Both the position numbers and the translations under genes were made by a program. From Candidatus Enterococcus moelleringii (lineage in GTDB: Bacteria; Bacillota; Bacilli; Lactobacillales; Enterococcaceae): a DNA stretch of 64,000 bases. The stretch is from positions 94,033 through 158,032 of the forward strand of contig NZ_JAFREM010000011.1 of NCBI RefSeq assembly GCF_017377575.1, written 5' to 3'. Positions within the stretch are counted from its first letter, which is position 1. Each line of letters starts with the position of its first letter. This document shows positions 53,289 to 63,305 of this stretch, one piece after another. The notes below the pieces were generated by a model, which was not told where the DNA came from, searched no databases, and saw only the letters and a list, made by a program, of their open reading frames with translations.

Positions 53289-54176
53289 CTATTTTTCAGG
53301 ATAAATGTTCTTTTCGATCTCTTCCCGTTGATCTGCTAGAAATGGCGGCAGGGCAAATGTTTCGCCTAAATGGGCTAAATCTTCATCGATCGTAAATCCA
53401 GGTTCCAGCGTAGCAAACTCTACTCGAATACCGCCGGGTTCGCGAATATACAAGCTTTTGAAGTAGCCGCGAGAAACAATTTTTTCGATATGCCACTCTT
53501 GCTCCCTAGCTTTATGAAGCAGGGCATCCAAGGCTTGGTCATCCTTAACGGCAAAAGCGACATGATCGATACTGCCGCGGCCCATATGGGTTTTGTCGGT
53601 TGAGTCCGTTGCCGAGATTTTCACGTATTCCTGTGGGCTTAACTGGATGACGCCATTTTCAGTGGACCAATCCAGCAGCTCTTGGAAAAATTGACTGGTC
53701 TTAGCAGGATCGGGCACATGGAAATGAATCGAACGCAAGCCTAATAGCTGCTTGTCGGCGGGCACATCTGAGTCCACCTGATGATCCTCCGCTAAAGGTG
53801 GTTGATCGGTTTCGGTAAAAATCAGCTCCACATCGTCTGGATCATGGAAAATCAGCTGTTGATCCTTTTCGGTAAAGGGAATTTCTTCCTGTTGAAGCCG
53901 TTCTTTCCAATAAAACAGGCTCCCTTGTGGAAGACTCCATTCGACTTCCGCTAAATAGTTGCTATTGTCATAACGATGCCCCAGCTTAGGCACGACGAAG
54001 AAGGTAATCACCGAACCGGGCGAGCCTTGATAGTCGCCATAATAATAGTGCAGCATGCGATGATTGTCTTGATTAACCGTGTTCTTCACAAAGCGCAGGC
54101 CTAATAGTTTGGTATAGAAGTTTACATTTTCTTCCCGATGTCTAGTTAATAGTGAAACATGATGATAATAGGTCAT
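53289..54176 (-). CDS. VOC-family ring-cleaving-dioxygenase-like protein
   Basis: A 295-residue protein with two glyoxalase/dioxygenase (VOC) modules: one begins YYHHVSLLTRHREENVNFYTKLLGLRFV, the second LRSIHFHVPDPAKTSQFFQELL. Metal ligands expected in this fold (His near each start, Glu near the end in IRVEFATLEPG) are present. Called ring-cleaving dioxygenase by similarity; the substrate is unknown. I prefer ATG 54176 (AAGGAG eight nt upstream) to GTG 54185. Single gene with its own terminator. Confidence 0.87.
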   Translation of the reverse strand: MTYYHHVSLLTRHREENVNFYTKLLGLRFVKNTVNQDNHRMLHYYYGDYQGSPGSVITFFVVPKLGHRYDNSNYLAEVEWSLPQGSLFYWKERLQQEEIPFTEKDQQLIFHDPDDVELIFTETDQPPLAEDHQVDSDVPADKQLLGLRSIHFHVPDPAKTSQFFQELLDWSTENGVIQLSPQEYVKISATDSTDKTHMGRGSIDHVAFAVKDDQALDALLHKAREQEWHIEKIVSRGYFKSLYIREPGGIRVEFATLEPGFTIDEDLAHLGETFALPPFLADQREEIEKNIYPEK

Positions 54177-54339
54177 GAACCTCACTCCTTACTTTTAATA
54201 AGTATAACTTGTTTCTATTAAAAGACAAAGGAACCTGCTTTCCATTAATGAGCCTCCGTGTTAGAATAGCCAAGGATGCGCCGCAAGTTAAAAATCGGCA
54301 AATAAATGAACTATATAATAGAAATAAAGGAAGAAAAAT

Positions 54340-55371
54340 ATGTTAACAACTGAAGATTTCGATTTCGATTTACCAGAAGAATTAATTGCTCAGACCCCGT
54401 TGTCAAAACGCGACAGCTCACGCTTGCTGATTCTGGACCGCCAAACCGGTGCCATCGAAGACAAGCATTTCCATGACATTATTGATGAATTATCACCAGG
54501 GGATGCCTTGGTGATGAACGATACTCGCGTATTGCCCGCTCGTTTATATGGTGAAAAGCCGGAAACCGGCGGACACGTAGAAGTCCTTCTATTGAATAAT
54601 ACCCAAGGGGACCAATGGGAAACCTTGATTAAACCCGCACGCCGGGCAAAAACCGGCACAAAGATCGTCTTTGGGGACGGTCGTTTGAAGGCTGTGGTAA
54701 AAGAAGAGCTGGATCACGGCGGACGAATCGTTGAGTTTCAATATGAAGGGATTTTTCTGGAGAACCTAGAGTCATTGGGAGAAATGCCTTTACCGCCTTA
54801 CATCAAGGAACGCTTAGAAGATCCAGATCGTTACCAAACCGTTTATGCTAAGGAAAACGGCTCAGCCGCAGCACCAACCGCGGGCTTGCATTTTACACCG
54901 GAATTGCTGCAAGCGATTGAAGCTAAAGGCATTAAGCTGGTTTATTTAACGTTGCATGTGGGTCTAGGAACCTTCCGCCCAGTCAGTGTTGATAATATTG
55001 CTGAACACGAGATGCACAGTGAATTTTACCGTCTGACGCAAGAAGCTGCTGATCAGTTGAATGCGGTAAGAGAAACGGGTGGCAAGATCGTCGCTGTAGG
55101 AACCACTTCGATTCGGACCTTAGAAACAATTGGGACTAAATTTGATGGTGAAATTAAAGCGGACAGCGGCTGGACTGATATCTTCATTACCCCAGGGTAT
55201 GAATTTAAAATCGTCCAAGCCTTCTCCACCAATTTCCATCTGCCAAAATCAACCTTAGTGATGCTGGTGAGTGCTTTTGCCGGTCGGGAAGAGACTTTGG
55301 CGGCTTATCACCATGCGATTGAAGAGCGTTACCGCTTCTTTAGTTTTGGCGATGCGATGTTCGTCAAATAG
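54340..55371 (+). CDS. queA: S-adenosylmethionine:tRNA ribosyltransferase-isomerase QueA
   Basis: QueA transfers and rearranges the ribose of S-adenosylmethionine onto preQ1 in tRNA, giving epoxyqueuosine. The 343 residues contain [61 protein letters not shown] and [19 protein letters not shown]. Length normal. ATG 54340 follows AAGGAAG; a TATAAT lies at 54314-54319 with a poor -35 box. Stands alone here (no tgt neighbour). Confidence 0.96.
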   Translation: MLTTEDFDFDLPEELIAQTPLSKRDSSRLLILDRQTGAIEDKHFHDIIDELSPGDALVMNDTRVLPARLYGEKPETGGHVEVLLLNNTQGDQWETLIKPARRAKTGTKIVFGDGRLKAVVKEELDHGGRIVEFQYEGIFLENLESLGEMPLPPYIKERLEDPDRYQTVYAKENGSAAAPTAGLHFTPELLQAIEAKGIKLVYLTLHVGLGTFRPVSVDNIAEHEMHSEFYRLTQEAADQLNAVRETGGKIVAVGTTSIRTLETIGTKFDGEIKADSGWTDIFITPGYEFKIVQAFSTNFHLPKSTLVMLVSAFAGREETLAAYHHAIEERYRFFSFGDAMFVK

Positions 55372-55401
55372 GTTACCGCTACTCAGGAATTAAGATAGTT
55401 A

Positions 55402-55443
55402 GGCAGGGATTTTTCGAAATAAAGGAAAATCCCTGCTTTTTTG
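55402..55443 (+). terminator. intrinsic terminator after queA
   Basis: A perfect 11-bp stem GCAGGGATTTT / AAAATCCCTGC followed by six T residues. Confidence 0.92.
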
Positions 55444-55535
55444 CGTACATTGAAAAAGCCGATTCTTCGCTACTTTTTCAGCTGTTCCCTATAATGAATA
55501 TATAGGAAACATTTAGTTGAAAGGGTGACGAAGGA

Positions 55536-56489
55536 ATGACATTAACAACCGATATCAGTTATCACGGAGAAAAAAAGCAGCATTCTTTCTTTGAAGGCTG
55601 GTACTTGAAACACCAAATAGACCAACATACCTATGCTTTTATTCCCGGGATTTCGATTGAAAAGAACGGAAGCAAACACCCCTTTATCCAAATCATCCAT
55701 GATGAAAGTTCCCATATGCTTCATTTTGACGAAAGTGAATTCTTTGCTGAAGAAGACCGTTTTGATGTGCGCATTGGAAACAATACATTTAGCGAAGAAG
55801 GCATTTCGTTGGATATTCAGGATGAGGAAGAAAACTTGTCTATTTCCGGTCAAATTACGTATGGACCATTTTCCCCAATCCAACGCAGTAAATTTTCCCC
55901 AAGTATTATGGGGCCTTTTTCTTACTTAAGCTTTATGGAATGCTATCACGGGATTCTGAGTATGGGGCATTCGCTTCAAGGGAGTCTCAACTTGAATCAG
56001 CAAGTGATCGATTTTTCTAGCGGAACTGGATATATCGAAAAAGACTGGGGCACCTCATTTCCCAAAGCCTATATTTGGTCCCAATCCAATGAGTTTCAGC
56101 AACCGGATGTTCAGTTTTTCTTTTCATTGGCAGACATCCCCTTTGTTGGCTTTGAGTTTTTAGGGTTGATCTGTGTGCTGAACCTTGCTGGCAAGGAATA
56201 TCGAATTGCGACTTATAATGGAGGAAAAGTTGAATCCATCACCCGGGAAAAGGACCAGTTAGTCATTCGGCTTAGACAAAAAAATTTGGAACTAAAAATA
56301 GCCGTGGACAGTCAAGCGGGTCATGATTTAATGGCGCCAAGCCAAGGCGAAATGAACCGAATTATCCGGGAGAATGCCAATACAACTATCAACATTCGCT
56401 TAGTTGAAGGAGACAAACAGCTATTTGAAGGTGAAGGCCGGATGGCAGGATTTGAAGAAGTGGGACAGGTTAGTTCTTTTAAGTATTAA
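55536..56489 (+). CDS. tocopherol-cyclase-like family protein
   Basis: A 317-residue soluble protein whose motifs match the tocopherol cyclase-like family: HSFFEGWYLKH near the N-terminus, GPFSYLSFMECYHGILSMGH in the middle, and GTGYIEKDWGTSFPKAYIWSQSNEF. Bacteria such as this do not make tocopherol, so the role is unknown, perhaps lipid or lipocalin-like binding. ATG 55536 follows AAAGGGTGACGAAGG. Complete single gene. Confidence 0.82.
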   Translation: MTLTTDISYHGEKKQHSFFEGWYLKHQIDQHTYAFIPGISIEKNGSKHPFIQIIHDESSHMLHFDESEFFAEEDRFDVRIGNNTFSEEGISLDIQDEEENLSISGQITYGPFSPIQRSKFSPSIMGPFSYLSFMECYHGILSMGHSLQGSLNLNQQVIDFSSGTGYIEKDWGTSFPKAYIWSQSNEFQQPDVQFFFSLADIPFVGFEFLGLICVLNLAGKEYRIATYNGGKVESITREKDQLVIRLRQKNLELKIAVDSQAGHDLMAPSQGEMNRIIRENANTTINIRLVEGDKQLFEGEGRMAGFEEVGQVSSFKY

Positions 56490-56880
56490 AGATAGAAATA
56501 AATCCTGAAAGAAAGTATTTCGCAGACTGGTGGTAATACGAAGCAATTAGTAGAAACACTAAATCTAGATGGAGAAAGTACTAAATTTCCTAAAACCAAC
56601 ATCAGTTTAATTTCAGACCAAAAACCTAAAAGGGAGTGATTCTCCTCTTTTGGGTTTTTTTATTCAATAAATATAGAAACAAAAAAGAAAAAATGTTAAA
56701 CTTAACAATAAGATGACGACCTTATAACCATATATAGTATTAGCTATGAAAAAAGGTGGAGATATTATTATTTTTAAGTAATATAATAATTTCGGAAAAA
56801 ACTTTATTTCTGTAGAATTTAGATTTTGGGTCCGAGATTCTTTAATTTAGGCGTTGTATGGAAAGGGTGATTAAAAAGAA
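56490..56880. other. gene-free gap with one terminator
   Basis: About 390 bp, AT-rich, no supported frame. A terminator lies at 56622-56661. The start of the large surface-protein gene has GAAAGGGTG upstream; I see no clear promoter. Confidence 0.5.
56622..56662 (+). terminator. intrinsic terminator
   Basis: AACCTAAAAGGGAG pairs with CTCCTCTTTTGGGTT with small interruptions, followed by T residues. Confidence 0.75.
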
Positions 56881-59547
56881 ATGAGATTAAAACTCAAGAA
56901 TAAAGTAGTAGGGGTTCTCTTATTGGTGGCTTTGGTGGGGGCAGTTTTTGCTGGGGTAGTTAATTCCACAGTTGAGCCGCAGAAGGTTGAAGCAGCTGGA
57001 GAGAAAATTATTGGCGAACTGTCCCTTGCTGAACACAAGGCACTTTACGAAGACAGCTATCGTGCAGCTAGTGATGAATACCATGCGAGTCATGGGTTTG
57101 ATCCAAGTACGAACGTAGTTACGGTTGATACTTACAATAAGTTCGTTCAAGCCTACAAGGACGAGACTGTTACTAAGATTATTATGTTAAATAATATTAG
57201 TTCACCAACTACTGGGTCAGGTTTAGTTCATAACCGAAGGAAATCCATTGAAATTGATGGTGGGGGACACAAGCTGTTGCTGTATCACAGAAATTTAGGA
57301 GTCGGTGCACCTACGGACTCTTCTCGAGTGTTTCACTTGCATGATTTAATTGCCGCAACACAAAATTCCTATGCTACGACTGAAGGAGCTAACTACTGGT
57401 CCTTCATCGGCGGTACGGGAGACTATGTGAATAATCTGACTGATCGGGGACAATGGTATTTCCGATTTGGCAATGTGTCCACTGACTATGATGCTTCTAA
57501 ATATGAGGGGAATAACAGGAGCTATTCTTCAATTGGCGGACGTTTCGCCCGCGTGAATCAGGCGGAGGTAACGATGTATGGGCATAACACTCTTGTTACC
57601 GGGTCAGAGAATTTTTATCTAGGCAGCATGGTAGTTGAGCCTAACACGGTGTATAATGGAACGAACTGTAAATTGGACTATTCAGTGGTGTGGTTTGTGG
57701 ATCGGCAAAGGGATGGTACGACAGGGATTAATGGCGAATTTACCATCGGTGATAATTCTTTTGTTTATTTACGAAATACGTATACTGGGACGAGTTTTCC
57801 AGCCATTTATGCCCACTATTCCACAATTACTGTCGGTGAAGGGGCCTATTACAACGCAAATATGATGGGAAGAGCTGTTTCCAATGCTGACTCGACACCC
57901 CTTGGAGGAACGAATCGTTACAGTCAAAAGCAGTTTATCGCCAAAAAAAATTCCCATGTCAATTTGCTCTCCCGTGGAAATGGGTCCGTTGTGAGGTTGG
58001 ATTATGAAAATAACGGTATTTCCCCTAATATGCAGTTTAAGGCCGAGGAGGGAGCCGAGGTTTATATTTATGGAGCTACGGGAGCTACTTTGGGAACTAG
58101 GAATGATGGTATTATTTCCATGAATGGAAATGGCTGTCTATTTGAGCTTGACAAACCTAAAATGTTTGAAATTCGCAATAATCGCGGGTATACCTTCATA
58201 AATACCAGTAATAACAATACCTTTAGAATTAAGAACAGTGATATTAACACTTGGATAAACTCAGCTGATTTAGCGAATCCAGCTAACTATAGTTATGAAA
58301 GGGTAGAAAACTTGTCGATTGAGGGTACTAGTGTCACCTCAAGCGATCCTGACCTGGCAAGTACGCTAAATACAAGTGGCTTTAGGCGGATCAACGGGCT
58401 GAACGTAGCGCCAGAACTAATCTGGGATTATGTTACCGATGCTAATAAGACCTATCAGGCAAGGGTCAGCTTGGGGATGATACCGACGGGCCAGTTTGAC
58501 AAAAATGGGGTAGCAATTATGACCACTAACTGGGCAAAAGCAGGCCAAGCGAATGTTTCTTTCACTGATACGCTGAATAATACTCGAACCCCGATCGAAA
58601 CTGGAAATGACGGGTATGCGAAATATACCGATACGGAATTCCAAAAAGCTACGGAAGAAATGCAAGGAAGCGCTCTTCGTGGAAAAACCTGGCAAGGCGA
58701 AGTGAGCAGGACCAAGGTCATTGATGTAACGCCGCCAGAACCGATTAAGCTGGTAAAAAATAGGATTACCACGACGGATCAAACATTAGAGGCTATCGGA
58801 TTAGAGCCGAATTCTAAGGTATTTATATCAGTCAATGGCGGTTCTGTCACTGCAGCTGGAGCTGCCAACGGAAATGGTGAATGGAGTCATCAGCTGGCTA
58901 ATACCTTCAATAAGGATGACAAGGTTCAAATCTTTTTAGAGGATACTGCTGAAGCCTATCCAGAAGACTTTGATGCTGCTGGACTAGAAGCAACCCATAC
59001 GGCAACCGGTAATCGTAACCCTGTAACAGATGTAACGTATAAGGATGCTACCTTCAAAGCAGCCACGATCTATACAGTAGAACAAGTCAGAGTTACTCTG
59101 CATGTGCGGCAGATGGTAGCGACGACAACTGAAGGCAAAGAAAAGCTGGTTCAGCCAACTGAAGGATATGCTAAGATAGTCAACACGGATACTCTGAAAT
59201 ACGATACTCGTTATCCTAGCGGCTATGAACTAACGGACACCGGAACTCAAGAGCAAGCCGATTTTGCGAAGATTGTGATTGATATGGAGAAGCCTAAAGT
59301 AGACAGTTTGCTGAAGTTTCAGCCGATCATCCCAGCTTATTACAAGAATCATGGCTATATTGTGACTGACACAGAGGAAGCTCATTCCTTAGCCACACCT
59401 ACTCTTCAGACTGGAGAGTATCAATATAATTTCGCAGATGGTGTGTACGAAAAATGGCTGACCATTTACATTACACCGACTCAGTCAGATTTCCAGCCTT
59501 ACAGCTGGGACTACGGGTTGAATGATTTGGGAATTAAGACGCGGTAG
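56881..59547 (+). CDS. large secreted protein with a pectate-lyase-like (beta-helix) adhesive region
   Basis: An 888-residue exported protein. A signal peptide (MRLKLKNKVVGVLLLVALVG..., cleavage probably after VEAA near residue 39) is followed by a region (about 70-490) resembling the pectate-lyase-like adhesive domain of Gram-positive surface proteins (TKIIMLNNISSP, KSIEIDGGGHKLLLYHR, rich in Asn, Gly, Ser). The C-terminal half (about 500-888) looks like beta-sandwich modules (KLVKNRITTTDQTLEAIGLEPNSKVFISVNG). No LPXTG, WxL pair or membrane anchor is visible at the C-terminus, so it may be secreted or held by other means. Function unknown. Confidence 0.8.
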   Translation: MRLKLKNKVVGVLLLVALVGAVFAGVVNSTVEPQKVEAAGEKIIGELSLAEHKALYEDSYRAASDEYHASHGFDPSTNVVTVDTYNKFVQAYKDETVTKIIMLNNISSPTTGSGLVHNRRKSIEIDGGGHKLLLYHRNLGVGAPTDSSRVFHLHDLIAATQNSYATTEGANYWSFIGGTGDYVNNLTDRGQWYFRFGNVSTDYDASKYEGNNRSYSSIGGRFARVNQAEVTMYGHNTLVTGSENFYLGSMVVEPNTVYNGTNCKLDYSVVWFVDRQRDGTTGINGEFTIGDNSFVYLRNTYTGTSFPAIYAHYSTITVGEGAYYNANMMGRAVSNADSTPLGGTNRYSQKQFIAKKNSHVNLLSRGNGSVVRLDYENNGISPNMQFKAEEGAEVYIYGATGATLGTRNDGIISMNGNGCLFELDKPKMFEIRNNRGYTFINTSNNNTFRIKNSDINTWINSADLANPANYSYERVENLSIEGTSVTSSDPDLASTLNTSGFRRINGLNVAPELIWDYVTDANKTYQARVSLGMIPTGQFDKNGVAIMTTNWAKAGQANVSFTDTLNNTRTPIETGNDGYAKYTDTEFQKATEEMQGSALRGKTWQGEVSRTKVIDVTPPEPIKLVKNRITTTDQTLEAIGLEPNSKVFISVNGGSVTAAGAANGNGEWSHQLANTFNKDDKVQIFLEDTAEAYPEDFDAAGLEATHTATGNRNPVTDVTYKDATFKAATIYTVEQVRVTLHVRQMVATTTEGKEKLVQPTEGYAKIVNTDTLKYDTRYPSGYELTDTGTQEQADFAKIVIDMEKPKVDSLLKFQPIIPAYYKNHGYIVTDTEEAHSLATPTLQTGEYQYNFADGVYEKWLTIYITPTQSDFQPYSWDYGLNDLGIKTR

Positions 59548-59643
59548 CAGTTGATTGAAGAAAAATGCAGCCACGAATGACTGTTTTTCTGATGCTTGAT
59601 TATTCTTCGCCATGAAACATGGCAGAGAATAAAATTCCCCAAA

Positions 59644-59678
59644 AGAAGGCATGGACCCTCATCCATGCCTTCTTTTTT
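59644..59678 (+). terminator. intrinsic terminator after the large secreted protein gene
   Basis: A perfect 12-bp stem AGAAGGCATGGA / TCCATGCCTTCT followed by T residues. Confidence 0.92.
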
Positions 59679-59729
59679 ACGTGTATCAACTTCTACCGCT
59701 AAGCATTTCAAAATTCTAGACGCAAAGAA

Positions 59730-59758
59730 AAAGCCAGGCTCTCGACTGCCTGGCTTTG
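59730..59758. terminator. second terminator-like hairpin
   Basis: AAAGCCAGGC (59730-59739) pairs with GCCTGGCTTT (59748-59757); A-rich upstream flank could also serve the minus strand, where no gene follows. Confidence 0.7.
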
Positions 59759-60140
59759 TGTTGACTCGGAAGGATTTGTTATTCGGATGATACTTATTTT
59801 TTCTTTACTTGCTAATACATGTAAAGTATTTTTTTGAATTTCTAGATGATAAACATAAATCTTGCTTATATTACTTTTTTCACACTATTCAGTTTTACTA
59901 AAGATCATTTTCTTACGTATCTTTACTACTTTATTTTGATTCTTTTACTCAACTGCTGATACGCATTCACTATTTATAAAGGAAATACTCTACACATACT
60001 TCTTTTACTGCTTTGTTGGTGAATCTGGTATTACTTACAACTTTATTGTTTATATTTCTTCTACTAACTATCGAGAAATTCTCCGACTAACAAATGTCCT
60101 CCTTCCTTACACCCATATAATAGCATATATTCGCACTTTT

Positions 60141-60155
60141 GGGAAGCGTTTACAT
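60141..60155 (+). promoter_or_regulatory. possible catabolite-response element
   Basis: GGGAAGCGTTTACAT fits the CcpA consensus TGNAANCGNWWNCAW with one mismatch (first T is G). It lies 58 bp before the -35 box of the P-type ATPase gene. Confidence 0.4.
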
Positions 60156-60212
60156 ACAATTATTTTAAAAAAATTCCTTGTTACTTTTTGACCGTTTCCC
60201 GAGTTGAATCCT

Positions 60213-60242
60213 TTGAATTATCGGCGAAAATCATGTTATAGT
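60213..60242 (+). promoter_or_regulatory. probable promoter of the P-type ATPase gene
   Basis: TTGAAT (60213-60218), 18 bp, TATAGT (60237-60242), 43 bp before the start codon. Confidence 0.55.
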
Positions 60243-60284
60243 AAATAGAGAGAGCGGTTTTTTATAACGCAAAGGAGGAATAGG

Positions 60285-62927
60285 ATGGAACCATACAAGA
60301 AGACGATTGACGAAATAAAAGAGGAATTTACTACTGATTTTGATAATGGTCTATCAGCACAAGAGGTTGATCAACGACTTAAAAATAACGGTAAAAATAA
60401 ATTCGAGGAAGCCAAGAAAGAATCGGTTGCGAAAAAGTTTTTCCGCAGCTTATCAGACTTCACGACCATTATCTTATTAGTGGCCGCGGTCATTTCTTTG
60501 TACACTGCAATAGCCACGGATCACGGTGATTATTTTGAAAGTTTCTTAATCATAGCCATTGTTGTAATCAACGCCGTATTGTCGATTGTACAAGAAGGAA
60601 ACGCAGAAAAAGCACTATCTGCCTTACAAGACATGAACAAACAAACCTCACAAGTCCTGCGTGATGGAAAAGTAGAAGAAATTGACGCAGAAGAACTTGT
60701 ACCCGGGGATATTGTTCTATTGGAATCCGGCGCATTGATTACGGCAGACGCCCGCATCATTGAGGATTCCCAACTAAGAGTAGAAGAATCTGGACTAACA
60801 GGTGAAAGTGAGCCGGTTATGAAGGACTCCATGTACGAAACCCAGGAAGATGATTCCCTCGGCGATCGTTTAAACATGATTTATAAAGGTTCAACCGTTG
60901 TAAACGGCCGCGGCAAAGCAGTCGTTACAGCTACTGGTATGCAGACCGAGATGGGTAAAATTGCCGACCTGCTAAACCAAGATCACACGCAAAAAACACC
61001 GCTGCAGATACGTTTAAACCAACTAGGTAAACGCATCAGTATCATCGCTTTAATGGCAGCAGCACTTGTATTTGTTATTGGTGAGCTACAAGGTGAACCA
61101 GTCCTTGAGATGTTCATCACCTCAGTATCACTAGCCGTTGCCGCTGTACCAGAAACCCTGACAGTTATCGTCACCTTAACCCTCGCTTATGGGGTTCAAA
61201 AAATGGCCAAGAAAAATGCCATTATTCGAAAACTACCCGCAGTTGAAACATTAGGTTCTGCCGATGTCATTTTGTCGGACAAGACTGGTACCCTTACGCA
61301 AAACAGAATGCGTGTCCGTCGTGTGTGGACCCGGGGAGATTCCGTGGTTGATACCGAAGAAGGTATGACGGATGAAGCGATGGAAGTCCTGAGTATCGCC
61401 GCTCTTAACAGTGACGTAATTGTAGAAAAAGAAGACAACGAGATAGTCATTAAAGGAAATCCCACCGAGGCTGCAATTGTTCGCGCCGTGGAGGAAAACT
61501 ACCATACCAAAGCCGAGCTGGAAGAAAAATATCCTCGGATTGGTGAAATTCCTTTCGATTCCGATCGTAAAATGATGACCACTGTTCATAAACGTGGGAA
61601 GAAATACATGTCTATTACAAAAGGGGCTTTCGATGTGCTATTGCCGAAGTTCCATTATGGCGATGTCGATCAAGCCGCTGTCGTGAATGACCGTTTTGGT
61701 AAAAAAGCCCTGCGCGTTATCGCAGTCGGTTATGCTATTCATGACGAAGAACCAAAAGAAATTACTTCAGAAGCATTGGAAAAGAATCTGCACCTGATGG
61801 GCTTAATCGGTATGATTGATCCACCGCGTCCAGAATCCAAATCAGCCATTGCCCGGGCGAAAAAAGCCGGTATCAAGACAGTTATGATCACCGGAGACCA
61901 TGTGGTGACAGCTGGAGCCATTGCTAAAGAACTAGGTATCATGTCTTCGCGCAAGGAAGCCATTTCCGGAGCGCAGCTGAAGAAGATGTCGGATGAAGAA
62001 CTGGATGAACAAGTCAGAGAATTATCGGTTTATGCCCGAGTAACACCAGAAGACAAGATCCGCATCGTAAAAGCTTGGCAAAGAAGTGGCGCGGTCGTTG
62101 CTATGACGGGTGACGGGGTCAACGATGCCCCTGCGCTGAAAGCTAGTGACGTCGGAGCAGCCATGGGGATCACTGGTACTGATGTTGCCAAAGGTGCCGC
62201 CGATATGGTCTTAACCGATGACAACTTTGCTACGATTGTTGATGCAGTAGCTCGTGGACGTTCAGTTTATCAAAACATCCGCAAAGCGATTAACTTCCTA
62301 TTAAGCTGTAATATCTCAGAGATCTTTATCGTATTGATTGCGATGCTGTTAGGCTGGGGCGCACCATTTACCGCCGTTCAGCTATTGTACGTAAACGTCG
62401 TTGCCGATGGCCTGCCAGGCTTCGCCTTAGGTCGTGAACCAGCTGAAAAAGGCATCATGGACGAAAAGCCGATTCCTCATGATGAAGGTATTTTTGCCCG
62501 TGGATTGTGGCAGAAGATTGCGTTAAATGCAACGATCTTCACGATTGTCACCTTGATCGGTTTTTACGTTGGCGCTTTTGTCGACAACGCAAGCCATTGG
62601 ATCGCACCAAGTATTGAAGTTGGTCAAACAGTAGCCTTTATCGTATTGGCTTACTCATCGATCCTGCACGTCTTTAACGTACGCAGCAGCAAATCGATCT
62701 TCCAAGTCAACCTGTTAACCAATAAATCATTAGCACAAATGGCCTTCCTAGCGATTGCCATTACTACCGTGATTGCTTTAGTACCAGTCACTCAAGGATT
62801 ATTCAACCTAGTGCCAATTGGTTTGACTCATTGGATGGTAGCTATTGTGCTGTCATTCGTACCAATTATCATTAATGAGTTAATCAAGTTCCACAAAGCA
62901 CCAGAAATTGATCCAGAAGAAATTTAA
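60285..62927 (+). CDS. P-type cation (probably Ca2+) ATPase
   Basis: An 880-residue P2-type ATPase. N-terminal cation-ATPase domain (to about 70), actuator domain with LTGESEPV, phosphorylation site DKTGTLT (Asp332), nucleotide-binding region, hinge [11 protein letters not shown], and ten expected membrane helices with a C-terminal six-helix domain. In helix 4 the motif is VPETL (Pro289-Glu290-Thr-Leu) where Ca2+ pumps usually have PEGL or PESL; helix 6 has NVVADGLPG where NLVTDGLPA is usual; acidic ligands Glu290 and the helix-6 Asp are kept. Ca2+ export is likely but another divalent ion is possible. AAAGGAGG precedes ATG 60285. Confidence 0.88.
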   Translation: MEPYKKTIDEIKEEFTTDFDNGLSAQEVDQRLKNNGKNKFEEAKKESVAKKFFRSLSDFTTIILLVAAVISLYTAIATDHGDYFESFLIIAIVVINAVLSIVQEGNAEKALSALQDMNKQTSQVLRDGKVEEIDAEELVPGDIVLLESGALITADARIIEDSQLRVEESGLTGESEPVMKDSMYETQEDDSLGDRLNMIYKGSTVVNGRGKAVVTATGMQTEMGKIADLLNQDHTQKTPLQIRLNQLGKRISIIALMAAALVFVIGELQGEPVLEMFITSVSLAVAAVPETLTVIVTLTLAYGVQKMAKKNAIIRKLPAVETLGSADVILSDKTGTLTQNRMRVRRVWTRGDSVVDTEEGMTDEAMEVLSIAALNSDVIVEKEDNEIVIKGNPTEAAIVRAVEENYHTKAELEEKYPRIGEIPFDSDRKMMTTVHKRGKKYMSITKGAFDVLLPKFHYGDVDQAAVVNDRFGKKALRVIAVGYAIHDEEPKEITSEALEKNLHLMGLIGMIDPPRPESKSAIARAKKAGIKTVMITGDHVVTAGAIAKELGIMSSRKEAISGAQLKKMSDEELDEQVRELSVYARVTPEDKIRIVKAWQRSGAVVAMTGDGVNDAPALKASDVGAAMGITGTDVAKGAADMVLTDDNFATIVDAVARGRSVYQNIRKAINFLLSCNISEIFIVLIAMLLGWGAPFTAVQLLYVNVVADGLPGFALGREPAEKGIMDEKPIPHDEGIFARGLWQKIALNATIFTIVTLIGFYVGAFVDNASHWIAPSIEVGQTVAFIVLAYSSILHVFNVRSSKSIFQVNLLTNKSLAQMAFLAIAITTVIALVPVTQGLFNLVPIGLTHWMVAIVLSFVPIIINELIKFHKAPEIDPEEI

Positions 62928-62979
62928 ACTATACGAATAAAGTCAGAGAATCTGTGATGGATTCTCTGGCTTTTTTTGT
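62886..62979 (+). repeat. 94-bp direct repeat, copy 1 (3' end of ATPase gene plus terminator)
   Basis: Contains the last 42 bases of the ATPase gene, the short spacer and the terminator (62941-62977, AGTCAGAGAATC / GATTCTCTGGCT). Identical to 63666-63759 except T at 62944 where copy 2 has C; this base is in the terminator stem, a U-G pair here and a C-G pair in copy 2. Confidence 0.97.
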
Positions 62980-63020
62980 AACGCTATCGTATTGTCGTTG
63001 GCGTTACTAGATGATATAAT
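62978..63020 (+). promoter_or_regulatory. promoter and operator of the toxin-antitoxin pair
   Basis: TTGTCG (62992-62997), 17 bp, TATAAT (63015-63020). A perfect inverted repeat GTAACGC (62978-62984) / GCGTTAC (63001-63007) surrounds the -35 box and is a likely operator for autoregulation by the antitoxin. Confidence 0.75.
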
Positions 63021-63041
63021 ATGAAATGAAAGGAAGTGTGT

Positions 63042-63305
63042 ATGATGGCTACTTCAAGATTAAATATTCGAATTGATGAGAAGCTAAAAGAGCAGGTAAA
63101 AGAAGTTTATTCAGAACTGGGGATGGATTTGACGACCGCTGTAACAATTTTCTTCAAGCAGTCTGTAAGAGACGGGGCCTTCCCCTTCCAACCTCATTTA
63201 GAAAATCCTGACAGTGTTCTTGCAAGGAAACAAGCAGAAAGCGGTGAAGGCGAAACTTTTTCTAGTGTTGAAGAGTGGTGGGAGAAAGCAAATGCTGAGG
63301 ATTAG
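63042..63305 (+). CDS. DinJ/RelB-family antitoxin
   Basis: An 87-residue antitoxin: an N-terminal ribbon-helix-helix (ATSRLNIRIDEKLKEQVKEV, then MDLTTAVTIFFKQSV) for DNA binding and a C-terminal acidic tail for toxin binding. AAAGGAAG lies before the paired ATG codons at 63042 and 63045; a GTG at 63036 is too close to that site. The 3' end overlaps the toxin gene by 14 bp. It should neutralise the toxin and repress the operon through the inverted repeat at its promoter. Confidence 0.9.
   Translation: MMATSRLNIRIDEKLKEQVKEVYSELGMDLTTAVTIFFKQSVRDGAFPFQPHLENPDSVLARKQAESGEGETFSSVEEWWEKANAED

Larger units (their letters stand above)
59548..60284. other. 737-bp gap: two terminators, then AT-rich sequence
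   Basis: Terminators at 59644-59677 and 59730-59758. From about 59790 to 60120 the plus strand is pyrimidine-rich with TTTACT at 59804, 59894, 59922, 59944 and 60004, no frame on either strand. A catabolite-response-like site and the ATPase promoter follow. Confidence 0.6.

Noticed and set aside
55440..55500. Shared TTTTTCAGCTGTTCC at 21578 and 55475 as a repeat family
   Set aside because: A 15-base match at two places in AT-rich gaps without shared flanks; too little to call a family.
56530..56600. Eighth copy of family A
   Set aside because: TTTCGCAG and a later TTAGTAGAA recall the family, but spacing is too short and no hairpin or GGAG follows.
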